Below, one piece after another: positions 43,921 to 52,082 of a stretch of 56,232 nucleotides of DNA. Under the pieces are notes generated by a model that worked only from the letters and a program-made list of their open reading frames with translations, did no database searches and was not told where the DNA came from. The stretch is taken from positions 1-56,232 of the forward strand of contig HF985609.1 of NCBI GenBank assembly GCA_000431215.1, given 5' to 3'. Position numbers and translations under genes: made by a program. Each line of letters begins with the position of its first letter. The first letter of the stretch is position 1. This DNA is from Prevotella sp. CAG:1031. Lineage in GTDB: Bacteria > Bacteroidota > Bacteroidia > Bacteroidales > Muribaculaceae.

Positions 43921-44651
43921 ACCGGGCATTTTTGGTCGCGCTCGATGGCGACGGTGGTGAATGTCATTGTGAAGGTGTCGATTGTCAGAAGGCGGTCGGC
44001 GAGCGGGCTGCCGAAGCCTCCGGCTATTTTCATGGCCTCGCAGGCCTGAACCATTGCCGTCAGTCCGACGACGCCGCTGAAGATTCCGGCTCCGGCACAT
44101 GAGCCTTCGGCGTTGTCGCCCGGCAGGCCGTCGCCGTAGAGACAGCCGTAGCAGGCATGCCCGGGCAGAACCGTCATGACCTGTCCGCCGAAGCGGCCGA
44201 CGGCGCCGTAGACGTAGGGCAGACGAGCGCGGGCCATGGCGCGGGCCACGGTGAGTTTCGACGTGTAGGAGTCGGTGCAGTCGAGAGCTACATCCCAGGG
44301 CGCGGCGGCGAGTATCGCGCCTGAGGTCGAATCGTCGAAGCGGCTCTCGAAGACAATGGTCTCCACCGAGGGGTTAAGCGAGGCGATGCGGCGGCTGGCA
44401 CAGACGGCTTTGGGGAGACCTGTGTCGGCGTCGGTATAGAGAATCTGGCGCTGGAGGTTCGACAGCTCGACGATGTCGGGGTCGACGATGCCTATGCGCC
44501 CCGTTCCGGCGGCTGCGAGATATTCCAGAGCCGCCGAGGCGAGTCCGCCGGCACCGATAACGAGAACCGACGCCTTTTCGAGCCGCCGCTGTCCTTCGGG
44601 GCCAATTCCGGCGAGCTGAAGATGTCCTTTATAGCGGATGTCAGAATTCAT
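43908..44651 (-). CDS. ThiF/MoeB/HesA-type E1-like adenylyltransferase
   Basis: The 247-residue protein has the Rossmann ATP site VIGAGGLASAALEYLAAAGTG (in the form GAGGLAS), the DPDIVELSNLQRQIL motif with the conserved Arg, the DCTDSYTSKL segment and zinc cysteines CYGC and CPVC near the ends. It activates the C-terminus of a small ubiquitin-like sulfur carrier (ThiS or MoaD type) for thiamine or molybdopterin synthesis; no carrier gene lies in this window. It overlaps bioB by 11 bases, which is unusual for the pathway. Confidence 0.88.
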   Translation of the reverse strand: MNSDIRYKGHLQLAGIGPEGQRRLEKASVLVIGAGGLASAALEYLAAAGTGRIGIVDPDIVELSNLQRQILYTDADTGLPKAVCASRRIASLNPSVETIVFESRFDDSTSGAILAAAPWDVALDCTDSYTSKLTVARAMARARLPYVYGAVGRFGGQVMTVLPGHACYGCLYGDGLPGDNAEGSCAGAGIFSGVVGLTAMVQACEAMKIAGGFGSPLADRLLTIDTFTMTFTTVAIERDQKCPVCNI

Positions 44652-45609
44652 ATCCGGCCTCGGCTATTCGTTTGCGGTCGGCTTCGACGGTCGACCCTAT
44701 GGTTGTCAGCAGATCGCCGACTATGGCGCCGTTGACGGCGATGCGCATGGCGCGCAGCTGGGTGTGCTCGCTCATTAGTGCGCGCCCTCCGGCGAAACGT
44801 AGCTGAACGCCCGGATGGACGAAGCGGAACACTGCCACTGTTCTCAGAATCTCTTCCTCGCTCAGCGGAGCGGCGTTTTCGAGCGGTGTACCGGGGATGG
44901 GGTGGAGCAGGTTTATAGGAATCGACAGCGGCTTCACCTCTCGGAGAGTCAGCGCCAGTTCGACACGCTGGGCCATAGTCTCGCCCATGCCTATGATGCC
45001 GCCGGAGCAGACCTCGAAGCCGAGGTCGCGGGCCGCGCGAAGCGTGGCGAGCTTGTCGTCGGTAGTGTGGGTCGAGCAGACTGTCCTGAAGAACGATGGC
45101 CCCGCCTCGAGATTGCAGTGGTAGCGGGTCACTCCCGCTTCACGCAGGCACCGCAGTTCGTCGGAGCCGAGCAGCCCGAGCGACGCGCAGAGGCCCGTGC
45201 GGCATTCGGCACCGATGGCGCGGAACGTCGAGCAGATGGCGTCGAGCGCGGCGCCCTGCACTCGCCGGCCGCTTGCCACGAGCGAGAATCGGCCTATGCC
45301 GGCGCGGTCGGCAGCGCGGGCGTGTTCGAGGCAGGTTGCTTCGTCGAGTAGCGGGTAGGTGTCGATGCCTGTGTTTGCGCGCCGCGACTGGGCACACCAT
45401 TTACAGTCTTCGGGGCAGAGGCCCGACCGCACGTTGGCGATCGAGCATGAGTCGAACCGGCGCGAGACGGTTTTCCGCGTCAGTTCTTCAGCGGCGTCGT
45501 ATAGAGCTTCGGCGTCGGGAGCCTCGGCCAGAGCGTAGGCTTCGCCGTCGGTGATGGCGCCTCCGGCGAGGATGCGTTCTTTCAGTGAGGTTATTTCTTC
45601 GGATGTCAT
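44641..45609 (-). CDS. bioB: Biotin synthase
   Basis: BioB is a radical-SAM enzyme inserting sulfur into dethiobiotin. The CPEDCKWC cluster motif gives Cys65, Cys69 and Cys72, followed by AQS. The Arg/His context of the [2Fe-2S] site is represented by later conserved cysteines (SLVASGRR; GLCASLGLL; YHCNLE). I choose the start at 45609 (MTSEE), which lies after the manC stop; the upstream ATG at 45651 would overlap manC by 35 bases. Length is 322 residues, normal for the family. It is coupled to the ThiF-like gene. Confidence 0.93.
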   Translation of the reverse strand: MTSEEITSLKERILAGGAITDGEAYALAEAPDAEALYDAAEELTRKTVSRRFDSCSIANVRSGLCPEDCKWCAQSRRANTGIDTYPLLDEATCLEHARAADRAGIGRFSLVASGRRVQGAALDAICSTFRAIGAECRTGLCASLGLLGSDELRCLREAGVTRYHCNLEAGPSFFRTVCSTHTTDDKLATLRAARDLGFEVCSGGIIGMGETMAQRVELALTLREVKPLSIPINLLHPIPGTPLENAAPLSEEEILRTVAVFRFVHPGVQLRFAGGRALMSEHTQLRAMRIAVNGAIVGDLLTTIGSTVEADRKRIAEAGYEF

Positions 45610-45616
45610 TGAAGGG

Positions 45617-46705
45617 TCATAGATATTTGTCGCCGAAAGCCTGACGGGCATCGTCGACGAGGCGGCGTATGTCCTGCTCTTCGGCTCGGGGATAGATTAG
45701 AAGCACATTGTCGGTGTCGGCCACGATATAGTCGTCGAGGCCCGACACAACCACGAGCTTGTCGCGGCTCTTGACGGCGAAGATGTTGCCCGACGAGTTG
45801 TAGGCGAGCACGTTACATTCCTGAGTGACATTGCGCTCGCGGTTTTTCGGAGAGTTGTCGTAGAGAGAACCCCACGTGCCGAGGTCGCTCCAGCCGAAAT
45901 TGGCCATGGCGACGTATGCGTTCGAGGCATGTTCGAGCACGGCGAAGTCTATCGCTATCGACGGGCACGACGGAAATGCGCGGCTTATGAAGGCATCTTC
46001 GTCGGGAGTGCCGAAAAGACGTATGCCGCTGTCGAAGACGGCGGCGAGTTCCGGGGCGTGTTCGCGCAGGGCGGCCACGATCGACGATGCTTTCCAGAGG
46101 AATATGCCGCTGTTCCAGTAGAATTCGCCCGAGTCGATAAACACTTCGGCCATTGCGGCGTCGGGTTTCTCGGTGAAGGTCTTCACGCGCGCGATGCCGC
46201 TTGTGGCCTCGGCGCCGACCTGGATATAGCCGTAGCGCGTCTCGGGGCGTGTTGCGGTGAGACCGACTGTCAGCAGTGCGTTACTGTTCTCGACAAAACC
46301 GAAGCCGTTGAGAATTGTCGTGTTGAAGACGGCTTCGCCCGTAATGAGGTTGTCGCTCGGCACAACTACCATAGAGGCTTCGGGATCGACGGCGAGGATA
46401 TGGTAGGCGGCCAGCGCTACGGCGGGAGCCGTGTTACGGCGCGTCGGCTCGGTCAGAATGTTTGCGGCCGGAAGTTCGGGGAGCTGCTCGGCTACCAGAG
46501 AACCGTAGATGTCGTTGGTGACAACGATAATCCGTTCGGGGCTTTCGACCAGCGGCAGCATTCTGTCGAAGGTCATCTGCAGTAGTGAGCGGCCGCTGCC
46601 GAAAAAGTCGAGAAACTGTTTGGGACGTGCCGTGCGGCTGTAGGGCCAGAACCGGCTGCCTATGCCGCCGCTCATTATCACGCAGTATCTGTTGTGTTTT
46701 GCCAT
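45617..46705 (-). CDS. manC: Mannose-1-phosphate guanylyltransferase
   Basis: The 362-residue nucleotidyltransferase makes GDP-mannose from mannose-1-phosphate and GTP, feeding fucose and mannose glycoconjugates. It has the signature MSGGIGSRFWPYSRTARPKQF in family form (GGxGSRFWPxSR-PKQ), the VVPSDN segment (here VVVPSDNLIT), FTEKPD and the YWNSGIFLW block (FYWNSGIFLWK). It lacks the C-terminal isomerase domain of bifunctional enzymes. No other nucleotide-sugar genes are adjacent. Confidence 0.94.
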   Translation of the reverse strand: MAKHNRYCVIMSGGIGSRFWPYSRTARPKQFLDFFGSGRSLLQMTFDRMLPLVESPERIIVVTNDIYGSLVAEQLPELPAANILTEPTRRNTAPAVALAAYHILAVDPEASMVVVPSDNLITGEAVFNTTILNGFGFVENSNALLTVGLTATRPETRYGYIQVGAEATSGIARVKTFTEKPDAAMAEVFIDSGEFYWNSGIFLWKASSIVAALREHAPELAAVFDSGIRLFGTPDEDAFISRAFPSCPSIAIDFAVLEHASNAYVAMANFGWSDLGTWGSLYDNSPKNRERNVTQECNVLAYNSSGNIFAVKSRDKLVVVSGLDDYIVADTDNVLLIYPRAEEQDIRRLVDDARQAFGDKYL

Positions 46706-46763
46706 ATCTGGAAGAGTGTGTCTTATAGTTGAGGTGAGAGATTGAGTTGTCAGTATCGGCAGG

Positions 46764-47375
46764 TTATGGAACCGTCGACTCGGCCGGTGAAGCTGGCGAT
46801 TCGGCAGCCGGCGCCTCGGCGGGATGGGCGGCCTGTTCCTGAAGCGATTTCATTGTGATCTCTCCCGCTGCGCGTTCGGCCTTAGGAGCGGGAGCCGCAG
46901 CCTGAGTCGCTTTCGGAGCAATGGCAGCCGGTTTGGCAGCCGCCGGAACAACGGGAGCGGCGGGAGCAGTGTCAGGCGTGGCTGCCGAGGCGGAATCTTC
47001 GACTATGGTGATTTCTTCGGTAGCTTCCAGGAGCTCATCTTCCTGCTCGGGACGGGGCATGAAGAAGTAAACCCACAGAACAAGGCCAAGAATGACAACG
47101 AAGACGGCGAGAAAGAGGGCGACTTTCAGCCGCTCGTTGCGGCGGCGTGCGCGTTCGGCGCCGTCCTCGTCCACATCCGTCGCATCAGATACATCAGAAG
47201 CATCAGATACATCTTTCTTACTCCCGACGGCCTCGGCCAATTTCGTATAAGCTTCGGGAACCTCTCCGGGGTGCGGATAGGCTTTATTGAGATGGGTAGG
47301 GCGGCCGCAGTGGGGGCAGAACAGCGAGCTGTCGGAGATGTCGCTGCCGCAGTCGTCGCATTTTATCAGAGACAT
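46764..47375 (-). CDS. Zinc-ribbon single-span membrane protein
   Basis: The 203-residue protein starts with a zinc ribbon (CDDCG and CPHCG, residues 6-23), followed by a linker containing DVS-DAS-DVS-DAT-DVD tripeptides, encoded by 9-base repeats, one membrane helix (about 84-105, VALFLAVFVVILGLVLWVYFF) and a low-complexity Ala/Pro/Lys-rich region. The function is unknown. It lies just after tonB on the same strand, 11 bases away, and may belong to the pdxJ-exbB-exbD-tonB unit. Confidence 0.78.
   Translation of the reverse strand: MSLIKCDDCGSDISDSSLFCPHCGRPTHLNKAYPHPGEVPEAYTKLAEAVGSKKDVSDASDVSDATDVDEDGAERARRRNERLKVALFLAVFVVILGLVLWVYFFMPRPEQEDELLEATEEITIVEDSASAATPDTAPAAPVVPAAAKPAAIAPKATQAAAPAPKAERAAGEITMKSLQEQAAHPAEAPAAESPASPAESTVP
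47173..47217. repeat. Nonanucleotide repeat inside the zinc-ribbon gene (in frame)
   Basis: Units acatccgtc, gcatcagat, acatcagaa, gcatcagat and acatctttc encode Asp-Val/Ala-Ser/Thr tripeptides on the minus strand. The neighbouring tonB gene has a nearly identical tract at 47847. Confidence 0.7.
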
Positions 47376-47386
47376 TGGAGTTGTAG

Positions 47387-48109
47387 TTATTTGTAGGTGT
47401 ATGTTATTGTTCCGGTTTGAGAGGCGGGGGCGTCGGGGTCGGCGCTGAAGCGCGAGCGGCGGGCGGCCTCAACACAGCTGCGTCGCGCCGAAGCCGAAGC
47501 ATTGGCCGGAGCGACCCCGCTCAGATAAGCCGCCGAGGTGACGTTTCCGTTGCGGTCGACAGTGATCTTCACGACGATCTTTCCCATCGGCCCCTTTTCG
47601 GGAGAGGGGAGGCTGACCGCCTTGCGGTTGCCCAGACCCGATGCAGCGATGCCGCTGACGGCGCCGTCGGCCGAGTTGCCGTCGGGCTGGCCCGCTTTGC
47701 CTTTCCCTTTGCCGAAGCTGACGCGGTCTTTGATAGCCTCGGCTTTCTCAGCCTTTTCGGCCTTTTCGGCCTCGGCTTTCTCAGCTTTAGGGTCTTTCGG
47801 AACCTTAAGGGCCTTAGGGACTTTAATGTCGCCGGAGGGAGCTGCCACATCAGTCACATCCGTTACATCAGAAACATCAGAAACATCAGCTGTTTCGGCA
47901 GCCGCTTCGGCTTCAGCGGCGCCCTGATCGCCGACCATGACAAACTCGCCGCCGAAGAGAATCTCCGACGAGTCGGCCGGCGGCCATTCGGGCTGATCAT
48001 GCTCTGAGCTGTAGCGCAGCACACCGGCTACCAGCGCCGCTATCAGCAGCGCGTGGAACAGCAGTGTGGCAGCTGCGGCTATGGCCCGGTGTCGTCGGTT
48101 ATTTTTCAT
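47387..48109 (-). CDS. tonB: TonB-family energy transducer
   Basis: The 240-residue protein has an N-terminal membrane anchor (about 9-30) and a periplasmic Lys/Glu/Pro-rich spacer with (KAE)n and DVS-DVT tripeptide repeats. The C-terminal TonB-like domain (about 160-240) contains GKIVVKITVDRNGNV and a closing TGTITYTYK. It couples the proton-motive force, through ExbB-ExbD, to outer-membrane receptors such as the B12 receptor here. Its start overlaps exbD by 11 bases. The C-terminal domain is shorter than in classic TonB, as in many Bacteroidetes paralogues. Confidence 0.88.
   Translation of the reverse strand: MKNNRRHRAIAAAATLLFHALLIAALVAGVLRYSSEHDQPEWPPADSSEILFGGEFVMVGDQGAAEAEAAAETADVSDVSDVTDVTDVAAPSGDIKVPKALKVPKDPKAEKAEAEKAEKAEKAEAIKDRVSFGKGKGKAGQPDGNSADGAVSGIAASGLGNRKAVSLPSPEKGPMGKIVVKITVDRNGNVTSAAYLSGVAPANASASARRSCVEAARRSRFSADPDAPASQTGTITYTYK
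47847..47891. repeat. Nonanucleotide repeat inside tonB (in frame)
   Basis: Units acatcagtc, acatccgtt, acatcagaa, acatcagaa and acatcagct encode DVS/DVT tripeptides in the periplasmic spacer on the minus strand. Nearly the same units appear in the adjacent zinc-ribbon gene. Confidence 0.72.
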
Positions 48110-48542
48110 AATCAGGCTGGGCCGTGGCCGGAGCGGGCTTGGTGGCGAGAACCATCTTCAGGTTATTGCGTGCGCCGAGGTCGAGAACCTCAACGAGGCG
48201 TCCGTAGGTGACATCCTCGTCGGCATAGACGGCGATATAGTCTTCGTCGGGATTCTCGGCTGCAAGCTGAAGAAAAGTCAGCAGGCGGTCGAGGTCGGCG
48301 ATCTCCTGTGGCTCTCTGTCGCCGGCCGCCGACACGAAGATGCGCCCCTCGCTGTCGAGATAGACGCGCTTCGACGGCTTCAGGGCCGTCTGCTCGCTGC
48401 TTTGCGGCAGATTGACTTCGAGGGCCGTCGGGAAGATGAACGTCGAGGTCACCATGAAGAATATCAGCAGCAGAAAGATAACGTCGGTCATCGACGCCAT
48501 CGAGAAAGCTGCCATCATTGAATGTTGACGCTTGAGCGACAT
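48099..48542 (-). CDS. exbD: ExbD/TolR-type biopolymer transport protein
   Basis: The 147-residue protein has one N-terminal membrane helix (about 16-38, MASMTDVIFLLLIFFMVTSTF) in which the conserved Asp is present in SMTDVIF, the residue that carries protons in the ExbB-ExbD motor. The periplasmic domain follows. It lies between exbB and tonB, overlapping tonB. Confidence 0.94.
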   Translation of the reverse strand: MSLKRQHSMMAAFSMASMTDVIFLLLIFFMVTSTFIFPTALEVNLPQSSEQTALKPSKRVYLDSEGRIFVSAAGDREPQEIADLDRLLTFLQLAAENPDEDYIAVYADEDVTYGRLVEVLDLGARNNLKMVLATKPAPATAQPDYEK

Positions 48543-48546
48543 AGGC

Positions 48547-49215
48547 TTATGCGACAGGCTCGTTGAGAAGATCCATGAACTCCATGGTCTTGCTCTCGAG
48601 GTTGTTCATGACGCGGTTGATGCAGGCAACCAGATAGTTGTAGGCGAACAGGGCTATGATGCCCACTACGAGACCGGCCACTGTCGTCACCAGAGCCTCG
48701 TAGATGCCGCCGGCGAGAACGTCGATGTTGGCCGAGGTTCCGGCCGACGCCAGATTGAAGAAGGCCTCGACCATGCCGATAACGGTGCCGAGGAATCCGA
48801 GCATGGGTGCTCCGGCGGCTGTGGTGGCGAGCCAGGGAAGGCCTTTTTCGAGGCGCGCTATCTCTATGTTGCCGGTGTTCTCGATGGCTACGAGCACGTC
48901 GTTCATCGGGCGGCCGATGCGGCTGATGCCTTTGGCAATGAGGCGCCCGTAGGGCGAGTTGGCGTTGTTGCACACGAGCAGGGCGCTCTCGATTTCGCCC
49001 TCGTGGATATAGTCTTTTATCCGGCTCATGAAGGTGTCGTCCCCTGCGGCGGCGCGGCGGATAACGATCCAGCGCTCCACGAAAACATAGATGCAGATAA
49101 GCGACAGAAGTGCCAGCGGAATCATTATAAGTCCGCCCTTGACGCACAGATCCCAGACGGATAGCTCTTTGACAACCGGAGTGGCGGCCGTGGCGGCCTG
49201 AAGGAGAATTGACAT
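48547..49215 (-). CDS. exbB: ExbB/TolQ/MotA-type proton-channel protein
   Basis: The 222-residue protein has an N-terminal membrane helix (about 20-45), a long cytoplasmic helix, and two more membrane helices (about 105-165). The family stretch LGFLGTVIGMVEAFFNLAS, with the channel-lining Thr, and GLVVGIIALFAYNYL are present. With ExbD it powers TonB. It lies four bases upstream of exbD and 40 bases after pdxJ, the usual Bacteroidetes gene order. Confidence 0.94.
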   Translation of the reverse strand: MSILLQAATAATPVVKELSVWDLCVKGGLIMIPLALLSLICIYVFVERWIVIRRAAAGDDTFMSRIKDYIHEGEIESALLVCNNANSPYGRLIAKGISRIGRPMNDVLVAIENTGNIEIARLEKGLPWLATTAAGAPMLGFLGTVIGMVEAFFNLASAGTSANIDVLAGGIYEALVTTVAGLVVGIIALFAYNYLVACINRVMNNLESKTMEFMDLLNEPVA

Positions 49216-49255
49216 TGTCGGAAAGGGGTGTTGGATGGTTGTTGAATCTTGTTTG

Positions 49256-49972
49256 TCAGCCTTTCAGGCAGGCTTTGTAGGCTTTGATGGCTTCGGCGAT
49301 GCCCATATAGAGGGCGTCGCATATCAGCGCGTGGCCTATCGACACCTCGTCGAGATAGGGAACCTGTTCGCGGAAGTAGCGCAGGTTCTCGAGGCTGAGA
49401 TCGTGGCCGGCGTTGACGCCGAGTCCTGCGGAGTGGGCCGCGCGCGACGCCTCGATATAGGGAGCGACGGCGCCTGCCGGATCGGTGGGGTAGTTGTCGG
49501 CGTAGGGCTTCGTGTAAAGCTCCACGCGGTCGGCCTGAACCTTGGCTGCAAGGCGAATCTGGGCCGGATCGGGGTCGACGAAGATGCTCGTGCGTATTCC
49601 CGCCTCGCGCAGGCGCTCCACTATAGTTGTCAGAAATTCGAAATTCGCCGCTATGTCCCAGCCGGCGTTCGAGGTTATGGCGTCGGGGGCGTCGGGAACA
49701 AGGGTGACCTGCTCGGGCTTTACCTTTAGAACAAGGTCGAGGAAGCGCTCGCAGGGATAGCCCTCGATGTTGAATTCGGTCTTCACCAGAGGGCGCAGAC
49801 GGTAGACGTCGTCGTAGCGTATGTGGCGCTCGTCGGGACGCGGATGGACTGTCACTCCGTCGGCTCCGAGGCGTTCGACGTCGCAGGCGAACTGCTCGAC
49901 ATCGGGCCGGTTTTCTCCCCGGGCGTTGCGGAGAGTGGCGACTTTGTTGATATTAACACTAAAATTTGTCAT
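49256..49972 (-). CDS. pdxJ: Pyridoxine 5'-phosphate synthase
   Basis: PdxJ condenses 1-deoxyxylulose 5-phosphate with 3-amino-2-oxopropyl phosphate to make PNP, the last DXP-dependent vitamin B6 step. The 238-residue TIM barrel has the N-terminal SVNINKVATLRNARG, the VTVHPRPDERHI substrate loop (Arg, His) and LGVNAGHDLSLEN, with the catalytic Glu and His in their normal places. It is the first gene of pdxJ-exbB-exbD-tonB, divergent from the CBS-less gene at 50104. Confidence 0.95.
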   Translation of the reverse strand: MTNFSVNINKVATLRNARGENRPDVEQFACDVERLGADGVTVHPRPDERHIRYDDVYRLRPLVKTEFNIEGYPCERFLDLVLKVKPEQVTLVPDAPDAITSNAGWDIAANFEFLTTIVERLREAGIRTSIFVDPDPAQIRLAAKVQADRVELYTKPYADNYPTDPAGAVAPYIEASRAAHSAGLGVNAGHDLSLENLRYFREQVPYLDEVSIGHALICDALYMGIAEAIKAYKACLKG

Positions 49973-50031
49973 CGTATGAGTAATTTTTTGCCGGCAGGCG
50001 TTGTGATTGTAGATTCATTTAGAGAAAATTA

Positions 50032-50043
50032 CTAACTTTGTAA
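50032..50043 (+). promoter_or_regulatory. -7 box upstream of the ACT-like/nadK unit
   Basis: CTAACTTTGTAA contains TAACTTTG, a good TAnnTTTG box. A TTG lies upstream in GATTGTAG at a slightly long distance. The transcript would begin near 50046, about 58 bases before the GTG at 50104. Confidence 0.6.
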
Positions 50044-50103
50044 TCAGAAACGCCGCTTCTCGACGGCAAAATTACGCAAAATTCCCCCCAAAATCAAGCG
50101 CCG

Positions 50104-50490
50104 GTGACACCAAACGACACTAATCTTCAGCCTCAGGCCATTCTTGCCCGCCTCTTTCCGCCCGTCGAAGAGTCGAGTCGGCTCACTGTTGCTTGTCGCA
50201 GAGCGAACTACAGCGCCGGAGCTATTGCCAGAGCTGTCGAAGACTGCGACTGTCATCTGCTCAACCTCAATCTGACGGCGCCCGTTGTCGGCTCTCACGA
50301 TCCGCTTGACGACACTGTCACTGTCGATCTGCGCGTCAGCCGCCGCGATCCGGCGGCCGTGGCCCGTTCTCTCGAGCGCTACGGTTTCCGAGTCATCGAC
50401 GGCCAGCCCTCGGCCGAGGCCTCTTCCGACGCCGCCACCGATGAGGTGCGCCGCCGTGTCAACGAGCTAATCCATTTTCTGAACGTATGA
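50104..50490 (+). CDS. ACT-like protein related to the C-terminal domain of the nadK-linked CBS protein
   Basis: The 128-residue ORF starts with GTG; no ATG gives a comparable reading. Bacteroidetes usually encode, just before nadK, a CBS-pair protein with a C-terminal ACT-like domain; this product corresponds only to that C-terminal domain. Points of resemblance are the opening ACRRANYSAGAIARAVEDCD, the strand VTVDLRVSRRDPAAVARSLER, YGFRVID, and the end VNELIHFLNV, matching the usual MNYLNI-type end. The CBS pair is absent and only the divergent pdxJ lies upstream. It overlaps nadK by four bases. Confidence 0.7.
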   Translation: MTPNDTNLQPQAILARLFPPVEESSRLTVACRRANYSAGAIARAVEDCDCHLLNLNLTAPVVGSHDPLDDTVTVDLRVSRRDPAAVARSLERYGFRVIDGQPSAEASSDAATDEVRRRVNELIHFLNV

Positions 50491-51368
50491 AACTAATAGC
50501 CATAAACGGCAAACGGCGTCAGGACCCTGCGCGTCGCCGGGCCACTCTCGACTTCATAGCCGGTCTTTGGGAAGCTCTCGGACGTCCCGCCATAGCTATG
50601 CAGAACCGCTATGCCCTGGCTCTCGGTCCCGAGAATCTGCCTCCCGCCATTGTCGGTCTCGGCGCCGCTGCGCCCGAGCTGGCTGTCAGCATCGGCGGCG
50701 ACGGCACATTCCTGCGCACGGCGCGCTGGATCGGCTCGATGCCGACCCCTATTCTCGGACTGAACAGCGGAAACCTCGGATTCCTCAGCAATGTCGGAAT
50801 CGAAGACGCCGGCCGGATAATAGGCGACATCGCCGGGGGGCGCCTTGTGGTTCAGGAGCGAACACTGCTGAGAGTGACTGTCGGTGGGGCGTGCGTCGAC
50901 GACACTTCGCGCATCCTTGATTTCCCTTACGCTCTCAATGAGGTAGCCATCGTCCGCGACGACAATGCCTCGATGATAACGGTCGACACCCTGCTCGACG
51001 GCGACCAGCTGGCAACCTACCGTGGCGACGGCCTCATCATAGCCACTCCTACAGGCTCGACGGCCTATAACCTGTCGGTCGGCGGCCCTATCCTGAGCCC
51101 CAACGCCCATTGCTGGGCTCTTTCGCCCGTGGCTCCCCATTCGCTGACGATGCGCCCCGTCGTGATTCCCGACTCGTCGCGGCTCGACATCGCCGTCGAC
51201 GCCCGCGTTCCGCGCTACCGCCTGAGTCTCGACGGCCGCTCGGTTAGCCTTCCGCTCGATGCGCGCCTCGTTGTCGACCGCGCGCCTTTCACGACCCGGA
51301 TTCTCTTCAGCGCTGACCACACATTCGCCCGCAATCTACGCGACAAACTGCTCTGGGGCGTCAGATGA
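50487..51368 (+). CDS. nadK: NAD kinase
   Basis: NadK makes NADP from NAD. The 293-residue protein has GGDGTFLRTA (GGDG at 70-73), GLNSGNLGFLSN, the NEVAI segment (ALNEVAIVRDD), and the ATPTGSTAYNLSVGGPI motif. It overlaps both neighbours by four bases (ATGA), so it is translationally coupled to the upstream ACT-like gene and to the metalloprotease gene. Length is normal. Confidence 0.95.
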   Translation: MKLIAINGKRRQDPARRRATLDFIAGLWEALGRPAIAMQNRYALALGPENLPPAIVGLGAAAPELAVSIGGDGTFLRTARWIGSMPTPILGLNSGNLGFLSNVGIEDAGRIIGDIAGGRLVVQERTLLRVTVGGACVDDTSRILDFPYALNEVAIVRDDNASMITVDTLLDGDQLATYRGDGLIIATPTGSTAYNLSVGGPILSPNAHCWALSPVAPHSLTMRPVVIPDSSRLDIAVDARVPRYRLSLDGRSVSLPLDARLVVDRAPFTTRILFSADHTFARNLRDKLLWGVR

Positions 51369-52078
51369 TAAAACGCGGCATTTCCCATCCTCTGCTCGGC
51401 CATGTCAATCTGCGTTTCAGCGCCACGGCGCGCAATTTCACGGGACGCTGGACAAAAGGGGAACCATGGATAACCTGTCCGGCGGGCGCATCCCCGGCTC
51501 GTATTGCCGAAGTCATCGACGAACTGGCTCCACGGATGCTCGAACGGCGCCGCACGCTCTCCTTCGAAGCCGGTTCGGTTCTCGAACTGCCGGGAATCAC
51601 CATCAGATTTTTCGACAACGGCCGTTCAGGCCGCGACAGCTTTGTGCAGGGCAGGCCCGCAGGCGATATTGTCGAAGCAAAAGTCTTTATCGGCGCTGAT
51701 CTTGACGAGCCCGAACGCTCGCAGGCAGTGTCGTCGGCGCTGACGGTATTGTCGCGCCGCTATGCCGCGCCGCTTCTTCTGCCGCGCGCCCGCGCGCTCG
51801 CCGCCGAAGCAGGCCTCACAGTGAACCGCTGGAAGATAGGCTCGGGCACAAAGGTTCTCGGAACCTGCGAGCGCCGTAGCGCCACGATAAGCCTCTCACA
51901 TATCATTGTGTTTCTGACACAGGAGCTGCGTGACCTCATTGTCTGGCACGAGCTTGCCCACCTATCGGGCCCAGGCCACGACGCCGCCTTCCACGCCCGT
52001 GTCGACCGCCTCAGCGGTGGCCGCGAGGCCGAGCTCGAACGGCGCCTGCGCCGCTACCCCTGGCCGATCCTGCGATAA
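51365..52078 (+). CDS. YgjP/SprT-like metallopeptidase
   Basis: The 237-residue protein ends with a YgjP-like metallopeptidase domain: HELAHLSGPGHDAAFH with the HExxH zinc site (195-199) and the third His at 205 or 210. The preceding strand RWKIGSGTKVLGTCERR and the LSHIIVFLTQELRDLIVWHE block also fit YgjP (WKxxxxxxxWGSC-type, here KVLGTC). The N-terminal 120 residues are the usual beta-rich domain. The biological substrate is unknown. It is coupled to nadK by a four-base overlap. Confidence 0.87.
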   Translation: MIKRGISHPLLGHVNLRFSATARNFTGRWTKGEPWITCPAGASPARIAEVIDELAPRMLERRRTLSFEAGSVLELPGITIRFFDNGRSGRDSFVQGRPAGDIVEAKVFIGADLDEPERSQAVSSALTVLSRRYAAPLLLPRARALAAEAGLTVNRWKIGSGTKVLGTCERRSATISLSHIIVFLTQELRDLIVWHELAHLSGPGHDAAFHARVDRLSGGREAELERRLRRYPWPILR

Positions 52079-52082
52079 AATC

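Noticed and set aside
43921..44100. Longer start for the esterase
   Set aside because: The Arg- and His-rich extension is the shadow frame of the ThiF-like gene; the signal peptide begins at 43920.
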